DNA of 64,000 nt, from positions 156,941,290 through 157,005,289 of the forward strand of contig NC_134834.1 in the NCBI RefSeq assembly GCF_004210375.1, in the 5' to 3' direction. A program made the translations under genes and the position numbers. Shown piece by piece: positions 26,201 to 41,200 of the stretch; positions within the stretch are counted from its first letter, which is position 1; every line of letters begins with the position of its first letter. The DNA comes from Tachypleus tridentatus (lineage: Eukaryota > Arthropoda > Merostomata > Xiphosura > Limulidae). Under the pieces are notes generated by a model. It worked only from the letters and a program-made list of their open reading frames with translations, was not told the origin of the DNA and did no database searches.

Positions 26201-29200
26201 CCATTAAACATCCAGGGGTCCCTTTCATTGATTATGCATGTTTTGGGATTCCTTCATGTTTTTACACCTTTTATGTATTCAACATAGTCATGAAAGAGAG
26301 AAGAGTATACTTGGATCAAATGTGGTGCAGTATCCTGCTGTGGTTTGATATTTTTTCTTTTGGTTTCACACCTCCTGATATCTCTCTTTGGACACTTCCT
26401 AAAAGGGGAGGGGGTAATTTTTTTATCGGTCCTTTACCAATTCAGTTTGGGATTCTGTGAGAGGAGATGAGATATTGTATTGGGTGTTAGTATTTTCCAA
26501 AACTGAAAATTTACCTTCTTTCACATTTCCCACTAAGCCTCTCCACTTCTGATGATATAAAGTGTAGGTATTCTGACAAATCTTGAAGTGATTGAGTGCA
26601 GCTGTAGAGGGGGCACTGATTACAATAGCACTCCTTTTGGTGGAGAGCCACAGTGGATGTGTAGAGGTAAGAGGTAAAAGACTAGTGATGTATGTTAACA
26701 ATTTATACCGATAGAGGGCAGCACTAGTAAAATGCTATTTTGTTAAAGGGGATAAGTATCTATTGGAAGTACATTTTCAGTGCAAGAAAATGTTAACTTT
26801 CAAAGTGTGACAAAATATTTCTAAAGCAAAATTTTGTGTTAGTGAAAATATGTTGAAAATCCAATAAAATTCAAAACTTTGTTAAATAGCTTTGCAAAGC
26901 ATCTTTTATTAAATCCCTTGGAAAGAGGAGTAAGATCAGCTAACTTCCAATCTAATGGTATGCCCACTTTTCAAAGACTTGCAAAAAATGGTAGCAAGTG
27001 GCTCATTTATCCAATCCTTAACCTCTTTCAAAAAAGCTTGTGGAAGTATTATCTGGCCCAGTTGCCTTATTTTTTATACTTCATTTTTTGTAACATCTTC
27101 AGAATTAATGCAGTCATTCAGTTTGATCTCATTTCCATTTATCAACCATTTAAGATGTAGAATGCTGCTTAAATTTTTGTTCATGAAAACTAAATAAAAA
27201 GCAAAATTTAATAACCCAGTCATCTTATAATCACAAGATGTTAGCCTTCCTTTATCCATTCCTCATAGGTCCTCCCCCTATTCTAACATTTTGTGTACCC
27301 TTAATGTATTACAAAAAAAAATCCTTATTTCTAATTTTTACATTTTCACCCTCCATTTACTCGTACATCTTTTTTGATGTTCTAATTCTTCATTTGATCA
27401 ACTTTCTTGGTATTATATAACCTTTAAGTCTGCTGTCATACCAGTCAAATTACATTTTTTAAATTTATGATGTTTTTTAATTGCCTTGAATATTTTTTAA
27501 AAAAATTATCTTTAAACATTTTCCACGTCTGATCAGTCTTGCTACATAACTCAGCTGCTCAATTCACAACAGATAATTCTTGTCACATCCCTTCAAAATT
27601 TGCTTTTTTGAAATTTGTAACTAAAATATCATTATTCCTTATCTTCATATGCAGCAAAACATTAAATCTAATAGAGCAATGATTACGTGTTTCCAGATAT
27701 TCCCCAATTTCCGCTATAAAATAATATTGTTTTTAGTAGGTTCCTTGTCTAATTTGTGAATAAAGCCATCTTGAACCGTTTCCAAAAATCTTTCTTCCTC
27801 ACATTATGACTGGCATTTTCCAGTCTGTATGCCAGAAATTAAAATCACCCATAGTTAGGACTTCATTAACAGTTGAAATCTTAATTTCATTGTAAAGTTT
27901 TTCACTAATTTCATTAGTATTATCTGGTGGACTGTAACAAATTCCCACTAAAAGCCTTTTCTATATACAATTAGAAACCCAAATGGATTAAACCTTCTTG
28001 CTGTTATTTTGGATATCTTCATCTTCAACAGAATGTAACTCACATTTTACATATGAAGCCACTCCTCCTCCATCTTTAATATTCTATCCCTATTAAGTAG
28101 CCTGTAACCCTATATTTAAAAGAAACTTCTGTCATCAAAGTCATCTACATTTAACAATGTTTTAGTTATTCCCATTACATCAAAAGCCTCCATTTCTCTC
28201 AGTGATCTATAGTCATTTGTTTTATTTTTTTATACTTTTAGCATTACAATAGTAACAATTAAGTCTACCATTATAACTACTTCTATATGCATTTCCTGTA
28301 CTAAACTTCTTATATTTGCATTTAGTTTATTCTGGCCCTCACTACTGTCTAGTCCTTGTTTAAAACTTTCCTTAGAGCTTATTTAATAGCCCTGGCAAAA
28401 AAAGCCAACTTGTATGTAAGCCATCCATTCAAAAAAAAAAAAACTTCTTTCACTGATCTAACCAGTCAGTCTGATCTTCCTTACTAACATAAGCCTAATG
28501 TTTAGTCCTAGTGACCTACTTATAACTTCATCCCCACTGTTAATTATGAGTAGTATCACAGTTAAAATTATGATATGGCCTTTAAATGCCTTTATCAACC
28601 TCTTATATTTATTAGTTAGCTCCTTTCCTGCTCTGTTAGTTATATAATCCAGTGTTATGGAAGGAAAACATCTTTCTGATTTGGTTAATCATTGCTAGTG
28701 GCAGGGCTAATAGGAGTTTGTGTTTTATTTAGAGAAATATTAGATACAAGTCTAAAGAGGTTATTTCATTGCATAGGGAGTATTGTTTTCAGTCTTTAAT
28801 GTTTTACCTAAAAAAGGACTGAATTATTGCAAAGAGCTCAGGTAGGGATACTAGGATGATACCTGGCATGGAAAGTTGCCTTACAAGCACAAATTAATAT
28901 CAATGAAATTGTTGTTTTTAGAAGAAAAGAAAAGTTAGAGATGGGATCTGAATGGGGTGTTTAAAATTACTAAAGGAATTTATGTTATTGATGTTTCACT
29001 TGTGTTTCACATTTAAAGGTGATAATTGTAGGACAAGGGACTACAAATATACCTTTTGACAGGTAAGGATAATCTTTAGCTTACAATTTTACTATTCTCA
29101 CAGGGTGATTGGCCTTTGTAATGGATTGCTATCAAATGTGACTACAATAAATTTGAAGGAGCTAGAAAGAAAGGTTGATAAGTATTTAAATGATTAGGAC

Positions 29201-32200
29201 TGGATTTTTTTTTTATGTAGACAGCTTCATTGGACAACCTTGTTGTCTCTTTAATGTTAGATTAATTAAATGGTTGTCTCTAAACTGTGTTTGGATTTTT
29301 TTCTGATTTGCATCTTTTAAACCTAAAGCTCTATTTTATATTAAGAGTTAAAAGGGATAACTTGTAAATACTTGCTTTGAGATTTAATTGTCCAATGAAA
29401 GTTATAATTTTTTCTCCAGTATGTCTGAAAATTGTAAAGCTGAGTAATTGAAATTTATATCTCTAAAAATGATTAGTATTTGGTTCTTGTCCCCCACTGG
29501 GGCAGTGGTAAATCTTCAAATTTACAATGCTAAAATTAGGAGTCCTATTCCTCTCAGTTGACACACCAGATATCCCAATGTGGCTTTGCTTTAACAAAAC
29601 ATACACAGTATTTGGTTGCATTCAAACATTTCCAAAGGTAATTTCACACACTAGAAATGTTTGTTTTACCCTGTATGCTGAGTTGATGTGAGATGTTTTC
29701 AGTATTAATACATTTTTATATTTTAAAAAATGACTATTTGTGATAGGTTCAAGTTCCTTTTGACACTTATTTCAAAGTTGATACCCTGAAAAAATATCAC
29801 AGAGTCATGACAATGGAAGATTTTATGAAAAACCTTGCTCCTGTTGCATGGCCTCCAGGAAAGAGAACAGGTATTGACGTTTTAATTGAAAAATCTGTAC
29901 GAAGACTTTAAGTATGATAACATATATTTTTAATGTATACAGGATTTAAAATAAATCACATTTTAGAAAAGTCCTGATGAAAAATAAACATTTGGGACAT
30001 TTTTTTAACATTAACCATACAGGAGAAACCTGATATGGATTTGTTAATTCCAGTAAGACTCCTTTATTCAGTAAAATATGAATAAAATATATGATTAATG
30101 TTTAGAAGTTTTTCTTGAATGAACAGATAATTAACATGTTGTGTTTGTTTGGCTTATAAAATATATTCAAATTTTATACTATGCAAACAGTTTTTCAAAA
30201 AGAGGAAAAACACTATTAACACAAAATAACTCATCTCTAGTGTATAGCAGAGTTAATAATTCAGAAACAAAACATTGTAGTTAAATAACTTAGCAAGTAT
30301 TTTTTGAAAATTCATACTGATGAATGAAAGATAATTTCATTGATGTACTTCTTGGAAAGTTCAAAGAAACAACACTTAAACTGCTTCAGCTGTGATTGAA
30401 AAGGGACAAGGTGCAGAACTGAGGCAAAGACATCCACTGTGTGAATACACAACTGAAGTAAGAGAGCATAAATTGGTAATGTAGGATCAAAGAACTAGAT
30501 ACAAGATTTTGCATAGATACATTAGTGTAATGTTTGTAACAAATACAAATTCACATGTAGGAACAAATTTAACATCACCTAGGAAAACAAGTTTAAAATA
30601 CAAAAATTTTTATTATTGTTACATCTTTATTCTCATTCATAGAAAGATATTCTTCAAAAACAGTGCTATCTCTCTCTCTTACCTGTAGTTATCTTGATCT
30701 TCATTTATCTTCTAACCATCGGTAAACCTTATGAACAGTGTACCAGTATCTTATATCCCTATATTTTTTGCATCATTGCAGCAACATGTGCTGATTATGT
30801 GACTGTTCTCCACCAATCTCATTGTACTATCTATGCTACCAATGTTAGCTCTTTATGCCACTGCATTGCAGTCTTTACTTTCTTTATTAGCACTACAGTG
30901 TTCAGACATGTGTTTTCAGTTGTTTTTCAAGTGAATTTTGCTATGTTTTTTTATCTTTTCTTGTTAGTTTTCATGTGATGTTTAGATCCTCTCCTTCTCG
31001 TGTGGGATTCTAATCTTGATGCTTTGGTTCATTTTAATTGGTCCCATTTTACTATGATTCACATTACATTGATCTCTTGCCTTTCTTTCCACTTTACAGT
31101 TTTTTTCTCAGGGTTTCCACAAGTTTTCTGATCAATTCTTGGTTGATCTCTGGACACTCTTGTGGTCAACTATGGCCCGATTGTTGGTTATCGCCTTATC
31201 CCTCTCCACTTGCATATTGTTTTGTTGGAATTTACTCAGGAGAAATGCTTTACTTGTAGATACGTGTCTGCTTCTTTTTTTGTTACGGGAAATTTGTATG
31301 ACCACATTGCTGTGGGACATGATCCTTGGAGTCTGAGGTCAATGTGACAAGATTGCATTCTTCTTTGTCCTCTTTTATTTCTCATTTGTTTTGCCATACT
31401 GATTCCACTCAATCTATATTTGTTTGAGTGCTCTGTGCTCTGCCTCCTCCACCCTGCCATTTTCCCTACTTCAAATGTTCCCTTCCTTACACTTGTTCTT
31501 TTTGTTCCTCTTAGTCTCATTGTTATCAGTAAAAGAATGTCTTTCCATAGGCAGGTAAGAGCCAAACTAAATCTTTTTTTCTGCCATCTGGAAAACCTTT
31601 GTGATGGATTCACAAGTGTTACAAGTTCTGTAAGAGGGCCTATGCATTCAATTCCACTTCTCTCTTTCCTGGTTTGTTTACTTCCTCCCCAGGATTGTTT
31701 CTTGTCCAATCATCTAGTGGAGTCAATTATCAATCTTCTTCACAAGGGTGCTGTAGAACATGTGATGCTTCTCTGTCTGTTGTTCCCCAAAAGATGGGAG
31801 ATTAAGGACCTAATATCAATCTGTCCCTACTGAGTGTCTTTCTGGACACATCGCGGTGCCCCATGGTTTCATTCTGTCTCTCTCTCTGATGAATTTTTTT
31901 CTCCCAACCTATGGATGATCAAATTCAACATGACAGATGATTGCTTTCATATCTACATTGCTCAAGAATCATGTCTTATCTTTTATACAACCAAGTGAAG
32001 GATGTGTTCCAATTCTGTTCACAACAATTTGGTCTTGCTTTGGCTTCTTATGTGTTCTGTTGGGTTGTCCATACCTTTTCCTGTCATCTTTATTCATTGG
32101 GTCTTCAACTAATCTGTTTAAACTTGGCTGTTTAATGTCTCTTTGCACCAGATATGTCAAATTACTTAGTCTTTATCTACTTGGTTTTGTTATCTGTTGA

Positions 32201-35200
32201 AGGAGATTGTACAAGTGGGAATATGGATAATTCCCAATATATTCATTGTACATTATTTACATGATATTGCCACATCCTCATTGTTTAGGTATCATTCTTT
32301 ACATGTCTGTTCACCTTTAACTGGGGTAACTTAACATTTTTTTTCATTTATGTATCTTTTTTTGTTTTACCATTTCCTTACAAGTGGGTTTTGTACAATA
32401 GTAAAATGTCGTAACTGTATGTACTTACTCAATGAAAAGAGGGCTGTTGTGATCATGCTTCTTATACATACATTATGGCATTATGTCTATTATGTAATGC
32501 ATTTCCACTGGAAGTCTTCTGCCCAGAAAGATTGCACTTGACATACTCCAGTGTATAATAAGGAGCTTCCTTTGGATGTTTTTGCCTGGGTGAACCTAAT
32601 TTGGCTATCTTGATGTAAGTCCAAGGAGGTAAGATATTGTTTTGGAAGTTATCATTTTCCAACACTGAAAATGTATTTCTGATAGGTACTTACCCCCACT
32701 CACCCACTTCACACTCTTCCTCCCAACTGATTTGCTGGTGTTTTGGGGTTTATGTATACCAATTCTTGAAAGTGATGAGTTTGCTACAATGGTAGAAGGA
32801 GCTATTTATGCTTGCATAAAGGGTGCAATGGAATTGGTGGAGGGTGATCATGTGATTAGCTTTTCTTGCTGCATTGATGCAAAAATATATGGGTATAAAA
32901 GACTGGTTCACCATTTAAAAAATTTACCAATGCCAAGAGGGAAAATGAAGGTTTAGATGGCTATAGGTGAGAAGAGGCTAGTACCTGTCAGAAATACATT
33001 TTCAGTGTTACAAAATGCTAGAGTTTTTGGAGCTAATGCCACAGTATTCTCTGTATTATAAACAGCTTAGTATGATAAAGTCAAAATCTTTTCCATGTTA
33101 GAAAATGCTAATTTTCATAATACCTTTAAAAAGCATATATTTATAAAAAGAAAGTAAAGTAATGAAAAAGTAAAAACAAAGGTAACTATGAACCTGATCA
33201 CATTTAAGTTAGATCTTTCCCAAGAATTTTGGTTTAGGGTTTCCTGTTTTTCCTCATTGTATGTCCCAATAAATAATATTCTATATGAAATGATATCCTT
33301 TATCTTGATCAATTCAGACCAGTTGGATGTGTATGTTTTGTAAAGTCTGTACCACTCTTATTCTCAACATTGAAGAATAACTTGCCTGAGTGTGGAAAGT
33401 TTGTCATCAGCATATTTAATGTCATATAAGGGCTTAAATGCAGAAGATCAAATGTATGACCAATAATTTTCATAGTAACATAATAATAAATTGGTCAGAC
33501 CAAAGGCTCAAGAGAAAGACATAACAATATGATTAATCTGTTCATTATTAAAATGAGAATAGTTTGTACCAACTTCCTGCAATTTCTTAAAGGCGTTTTT
33601 GGTTGTGCTTTGTACAGTGTTTGATTTTGATGCCATTCTATGTTTTTCACTGTCAATCTTGATTTGTTTCATACCTTGATGTTCAAATTGTTAAGTGAAA
33701 GCAGCCTTTTTTTTTCAAATTTAATTTACCACTTAATCTTGCATGTGAAATCACATTACAAGCCACCTGCTAATTGTATAAAATCAAATTAAGGGGATAT
33801 TATAAACAGTATTTAATAATGGTGACTATGCCTTGTCATAGATAAAATGTAGATAAAATTATCACCTGTGGATTATTTTGAACAGCATAGTTTTTAAGAC
33901 TTTATTTCACATTCATTAATCTTTTTTCTTTCAAATATTTTTTGAAAAATTAGAATTAGTATACTTTTGTAGTTACCCATACTGTACTGTACTACATGTG
34001 GTTGTATTTTCTGGTAAATCACTTTTTGTTATTTTAATAGTAGTGTTTTGATATGTAAAATATTGTTTTTTGTTGTTCAGCTGCTACTATTTCTGATTAC
34101 TTGTATATTTCTGAATTTGAAACTTGATATCAGATGAAGTAACTGTATTTGTAGCTATTATTAAGAGAGTTTATAGTTTTTGCTTTATTTTGTTACCTAT
34201 CCATCTACATGAACTTCTCAGAAAAGTTTTTATCTGAATTGTAATTGAGGCTTAAGTTGTAGACAAACATTACTCTTCATAAATATCATCTATTAACAAA
34301 ACTTCACTCACTTTATCTTTGAAATGCTATGGTAGTTAATTTTCTTTTTACTTATATTTTATTAATATTTTTACTGAAGTCTTTATTTGTAAGCAGTTAG
34401 CACTGCCATCAAAAGAAAGCATTATATCAGAATGACCAACAAAGGAAAGCATTACATCAGCTTCTACTTCAGTGCATTATCAAAAAAATTCTATAAATAT
34501 TGTGACCTATGTGGTGTCAGGAAGCAAAAAAAAGTAATAATTTTCATCTTAGAAAAGTCATAGAATCATTTTTAACCTTTGCTTTTTATAGTAATCAAAA
34601 GACACTAGATAACCACATGTATTCAAATGTATTTTTTCCAAGTTTTTTGCTATAGAAGTCGAGGAGAAACAGATGATTGTAATGCCAAAGAAGGAAATCC
34701 ATTTGGACCCTTCTGGGACACTTTTAATGTAGACTTTGATGGTTCTGAGTTTTATAGCCCTCTTCACTATGATGTTCATCATCATCAGATGTCCAAGAAG
34801 TGGAATGAGAAGTAAGTTTTCTTACAAGTTCACTGTTTTTTTTTTTTTTAAATCAGAATAATTTTTCTTTGTGTAAAATACACTGTTTTGAAAATAACAT
34901 TAAATACATATGCACGGTGTCTGTTTCTCAGATGCTAATGTGCATGTTTTAAACACCAAAGTATTAGAAATAATAAGATGAGTTTGTCATCTTTCTAAAA
35001 AAGAGAAAATGAATCATTTAATGTATTCTTGGTTAAATGTGTTTCATATATTTTCACTGTTAAGCTATTGTGAAACAAATTATATCTAAAACCACAAAAA
35101 ACATACCTGAGAAAGTTGTATTGAAAAAAAGTTTTGAAACATGTATACAAAAACTAATATCGAGCTGTTAAATTCATTTTTCCAAAAAGCCTTAAGTAAA

Positions 35201-38200
35201 GGTGATTTGCATAGTAAAAGTAATATTAACTTTTAATTGTATGAATTCATGATGTTTGGAAAGCATGAAGTGTATTTCAATAACTTTCATTTATTTTATG
35301 ACATTATATTCTATTATCTTTATTATGTAAGTCATGTCAGGATTCATTTTTATGATTTAGCTTCTTTTGCTCTCAAACTATTAAACTTTTGCATGAAGGT
35401 AACTTGTGTTCAAAATCTAGTATCAATTTTTTTAACTTTACAAATTCATAAGCTGCTAAAGTGTTTATTACACTTTAATTACTTTTATTTCTCTCTCAAC
35501 ACTGTATTATTTGGTGTTTATTGCTCAAAACATTTGCCAGAATATATTTTTATACCTATGTTTTGGTTTTTTTTTGTTATTCCAATATCATTATAAGAAG
35601 TAAAGTTGCATTGTAGACATCATATTTGTTTTTTTTTTTTATGAATGCTTTATAAAATATAAGTATCTGTATATAAATATTTTAATTTGATTTAACTTCA
35701 AAGGTACCCTCCAGAGAAGTTTTTCGTAATAGCATTCACAGGGGCTCCAGCCAGTTTTCCTGTCCAGATAGAGAATCGAGAACTACATAAATACTTAGAA
35801 TGGAGTGACACTATTAATGCTGCTGCAAATACTTTCATTAAGTCAGTTATGCCTAAGGGATCATATGTAGCAATACATCTCAGAAATGGAATTGACTGGG
35901 TAGGTTGCTTTAAAGATATTTATCTAATGTGTAAAATGTCATTTGAAAATGTTATTATGAATTACAATATATGGTGATTCTGGACTTTCAACATAGGGAT
36001 TTGGGAAATGCCCAAGATGAAAAAAACTAAAGACTGAACACTTCATTTCTTTCATTCAGAGCTCTAAATAAATTGAATTTATATTGTCAAATTTGCCATA
36101 TTCATGAAAGAAATTTGTGATATAAGAATATTATGATGGTAGAAAAAATGTGTACAAGTTAAAGAAAAATTATAAATATTTTCTTAAAAATTTTATCAAC
36201 ACTTATGACATATTCCTTGATTGTAAATGTGCCAAATTGTAAATTAAGTAATAAACAAATGCTGTTTTTATTTAATTGCAAAAATAAAGGAAAGGTTTGA
36301 CAAAAAAACTTTGATAAAAACTGAATAACCTTGCAAGTTTTATCCTTTTTATGTTTTTAAAGCTTTTGTATGGGTTTTATAAAGAGAAAGGCAAACTTTT
36401 GAGAGTTTTAATACAAAAGTTGAAGAAAGTTTTGAATTTAATTTTGGAGAAATACTCAAACTAGTGTTCTGCTTTTATGTGATTTTTCTGTTAGATAAAT
36501 TTTACTCTTGAATCAAGTGTGGGAACAGCAGTAAAATAACATTATCTGAATGCTACTAATGTGAGTGGTTTTAGAAATAAAAAGTGTAAAACTATGAATT
36601 CATTATTCCCTCCTGTTCCAAATATTTTCAACAATTTCAATTTCCCACTTATTTTTCATATCTAATATCTATAAACATTAAACAAAGCCTTTTAAATTGC
36701 AGTCACTTACTGAATGCATAGAGTCATTCTTGCTTAACTCTATAATTACTGATGAGGTCCCATATGGGTTTCCACTGGTTTTTAAAGACATTTTTCTAAA
36801 CTATATTTTTGTACTAAATTACTTAAGGGTCCATAGCTTTACTGGTTGACTTAAAGTATCTGTAGTAATGTGAACTGAAAAGAAAAAAAACTATAAATGA
36901 AAATACTATCCATAATTCAATCATTCCTCCTAATTACCACTGGAACTTTTCTATGTAGTTTATGTATGAAATGGGTGATTTCACTCCAGTTTTATGGTCA
37001 GCACTTTACACTTAGTAAATTACTTGGTATGATACAACATGTGGACCCCACCTGTAAAGAAAGGTATGAAACAAGTTTGTAATTTGAGTGTTAATGAAAG
37101 TGACTTCTGTCTGTTAATGTTATAAGTGTAGACACCATTCTTAGCATCTGTATGTATATTTGGTTCACAATAAATTTTTGTCATTTGACAGTGCAATGTT
37201 GGCACGGTAGACTTTATGGCTGGTGTTGTGTTACACTATTACCGAGGAAGTATATTTATACAGCAAGGCTGTTGAATGATGTAGAGCTGAAAGAAATAAT
37301 GCAAGTAAACTCTAATAGTTTTCTTAGTGAAATGGTTTACATTCTTCTCTTTCAGACCCGTGCTTGTGAACACGTACAGCACAGCCCACTGTTATTTTCA
37401 GCTCCTCAGTGTCTTGGCTATAACAGTGAACATGGTAAAGTGACTAAAGAAATCTGTTTTCCTTCAAAAGAAATAATTCTTAGACAGCTGAAACGGGTGG
37501 TAAAAGCCATGAAAGCTAAATCTGTATTTGTGGCTTCAGATAATGATCACATGATAAATGATATCAACAAGGCACTACAAACCTTAAAAGTAAGAACTTT
37601 TATCCTTGACTTATGTTCAAAACGTAAAAGTTGGAGTCACCTCATAACTTAAGAAAAATTATTTCTCCTATACTTACACAAAAATATGGGGGATGAGTAG
37701 GATAAAATTAATTTTGTGAACATTTTATGAGCTAATGAATTCGTGTTTTGTGGGTTTTATTTTGTGTGTGTGAATGCATAGGTGTGTTATGTATTTTTAC
37801 AATTGTTTGTTTTGTTTTTACATCCAAAACTAAATAACCAGAAACAAATATAAAGATTTCTTAGCTTCAATTTAAATTTATATAACTTTATATTCTCTTT
37901 TTTGAAGTTTACAGGTAGTGTAATTGTAAACTTTTATTCAGAAGCTGAAACTAGGGCTCTTTTAATTCCTAGTAAAGAAAACACTTCATGTCCTTTTTGT
38001 ATCCCAAAATGTGCTTACAGTGAAGCAGTTTGCACATAATTAAGTGTTAATTTTTATAATTGGAGAGTAGAACAGATTTAATATTGTATCATCATTAATG
38101 GATTTATGTGTTTTGATTGTAGACTGTTTTACCATATAAGAACAATACATAATATTTATCATAAAGTATTTGAAGACATGCAGATCCTATGTCTCTCTAG

Positions 38201-41200
38201 AAACAGTGTAATATATATATATAATTGCATGTGAGTGCAAAAAATATGTATTATCACTTGAATAATTTGTTTCTCTACAGTTTTTTTAGTATTTTATTCT
38301 CAAGTTTCTTTGTTAGGGTTAGATGTAGTCTAGTGGTTAACATATGCCAGACTGTAAATCAAACAGTCCATGGTCAGCTTCCTGTTGCCTTAAAAGTGCA
38401 TTCTATATTTTAGGAGTGTGGTTATTGTTAAAGTGATGGTCAATTTTTACTATTCAGTTAAAGTAAACCAAAAGTGTGCAACTTGATCTGTTAACTAGAA
38501 ACCTCTCTTATGTGTCAGTTCAAAATTAGGGACAGATAACATGGACAGCTTTTGTGTAGCTTTTTGCATATATTTGAAAGAAACAATTTTTTGTACATTA
38601 AGAATTAAATCAGAAGACACTTGCAAACTGACTTGTGTTTATATATTCTTGCATGAAGTCCACCTCTTTACACCAACTCAAATTATTTTGAAATCTTTTG
38701 AATCAGCCTAAATTAGTTAGCAAGTGTCTTGTTTGCCCCACTTATGTAGTAATAGCAAAATGTTAGCTTAAATAAGATAAATTATGTTTTCTACAGTAAT
38801 AGGTTGTTTTGTTTATCTTTTTAACAAAAATAGTTTTAACTTTTTCAATGAGCTCATTTGCACATGTACTTTTGATACAGCATGTGTATCTTCACAAAAT
38901 TTAGTAGACTTTTAGTAAAGATTACAAGTATTTTGTACACAAAAAAATCAGATTTTTTAATGAAATATTTTTACTAAAGATTTGTTTGTGAAAATAGCAT
39001 CTGTTTCATTACTAGTATGAGTTCAAAGTGATTTTATATTATGATTAAAAAACTGTTCTTCATCCCAAAGTTCTCAAATATATAAAGCTGCCTAAGTACA
39101 TTTCAAACATTTGTTTTCAGTAAGACTTCATATTTTATGTTATTTTATATACTCTAACTGTATGGGGATCTGTCACTTAACCAACCTCGTAATAATCATA
39201 AAAAGTAAGAACATATAAATTTTGCTTTTTCCATGCTAGAATGTTTAGTCTAATTAGCTTAAGTCTCATAACATTATATACAAACATACATATTCTTTTT
39301 CTGTTATTATATTGACTTTTCTGTCATGACTGTCTAACGTTACATGACTTGCAGGTCACATATCCAGTAATATAAAACTGAAATTTAGTCGTTCCTGTTT
39401 TGGCTGTGTTTTAGTGGATTACTATTTTGTAATGTGCAGTCATTACACACACACACACACACACACAGATTATTACTATTTAGAAATAAATTATTCAACT
39501 TTTTTTTAAATATAGAACAAGAAATAAAGCAAACAATTCTCTTCTTGCTACAGCCTTTGTACTCAGTTATGGCTGGACATAGGCTGCTAAACCTTTTAAA
39601 ATTTTGCAAAATGTTTTTAGTTTGTTTTTTTATATACAGTTGAATAATAAAAAAAACCATCAGTAACTACACTGATACTATAGAATTCCACTATAATGTA
39701 ATAAACTTAGTAACTAAGGTTTATTTAGATTTTAAAAAATATGAAACTTTGAGCAGATTAGAGACACAACTTATCTCCTTGAAAACCTGGATTGAAAGAA
39801 CATAGTAGCTTTTTTAGAAAATCAAATGGCTGAGAAAACCACTCTGAGGACATTCTAAACTGTTTATTGGTTATTCACATGTAAGTAGTTAGAGTATATA
39901 AAGGATCTTTTCAAAAAATGGAAAGAACTGAACAGGACTGCTAGTGTATGACTTAATACACAAGCCATATCTCAGCAAAATAAAAAAAGTATGAGGTTCT
40001 TGTTTTATATTCTATCTTGTCAATAGTAGCAATTTGAGTTCCTAATTTGTATGAAATTATAGACTTAGCATTTTGACATCACAAACATCTAAACAGTGCT
40101 GCATTCAGTATACCACGACTTATTAAAATCTATATTTAAGTGTGTCCTTTTAATATTTTCTTTTAAATTAAGAAATTAACTCATATATAATATTAAAGTT
40201 TGAATTATAATTTACAATGTGATACCAAACTTATTGACATAAATTCATAAAATAGTAGTTCAATAAAATTTTCAATGCAAGTCAACAAACATGGTGACGT
40301 GGTCTTCGAACCTTGACTCATTGTGAAAGGGTCAAAATGTATTGACCTCACTACATTTATTAATTTCAAAATGCTTGTAAACATTTTGTTTCCCATTCTA
40401 GACTGTTATAGGTAGTAAATAAAACTGAGCCCACATTTTGCACCATCTGTATCAATGCTTAAATTAGTTCATTAGAAGTTAGCTCTTCAGTTGATTTTAA
40501 TTATTTCTTACACTTTATTATTTTTTAAAACCAAAATTATAATTTTGAAAATAACAGATTTTCAAATCATTAATTCATATTGAAAGTTTTCAGCTTTGTA
40601 AAAGTCTAAGGAAACCACTAATAAGTATTTTGGCATGATTAAGCCCAATTTTGAATGAAAATATTGATTTTAAGAGACAAAAACAAATACAAAAAAAAGT
40701 GACACTGATAAGTAGTTTTTAATGCTGTAAACTAGTATATTTTGTCCTTCATCTAGAGTTACCAAGGGAAAGCAAGCTAATTCTGAAAGGTCAAATTATA
40801 TATATACTCCCATAGGAGTGGTCTGAGTGGATTTGATGATAGTATGGAATATTGTTAAAATAAATACTGATGTCATATTGCTACTCTTATATAGACCATT
40901 TAGCCTTTTCAAGATAATGATAAATTTAATAAAATATAAGCTTTTATTTAAAAAACAAAGAAATAGAACCATCCAAATATAAGCTGCTAATCTACTAAAC
41001 TCTTGATCTTTTATAATTTCTGTTAAATACTACAAGTTGAATTTACTTTTATGTGATTAGTTCACATTTTTCAAATGATATTCAAACCTGTTACTATCTT
41101 AGAAATGTTGTACTGAGAAAAGAGTGACATATTTATTTTTATAAACTATATACATATTTATCCTAATAGTTATTCTTACTAACATACTAATGTTTCATTT

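Larger units (their letters stand above)
24962..29746 (+). other. POFUT1: POFUT1 intron 2
   Basis: A 4.8-kb intron largely made of an antisense LINE relic (25.7-28.65 kb) with an inverted-repeat element inside it, plus a degenerate family-2 SINE at 29489-29600. 24.96-25.7 and 28.65-29.48 kb show nothing recognisable. Confidence 0.75.
29871..34642 (+). other. POFUT1: POFUT1 intron 3
   Basis: A 4.8-kb intron. It contains a DIRS-like retroelement relic (about 31080-32215) and an inverted-repeat element (32621-33025). 29.87-31.0 and 33.1-34.6 kb show no recognised features. Confidence 0.75.

Noticed and set aside
31236-31709. 157-codon minus-strand open frame
   Set aside because: It lies opposite the DIRS-like relic, whose plus-strand blocks are recognisable; the composition looks like a shadow frame.
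35237-35596. 119-codon plus-strand open frame in POFUT1 intron 4
   Set aside because: Low-complexity Phe/Leu/Tyr-rich translation of AT-rich intron; no homology recognised and it lies wholly between two coding exons.
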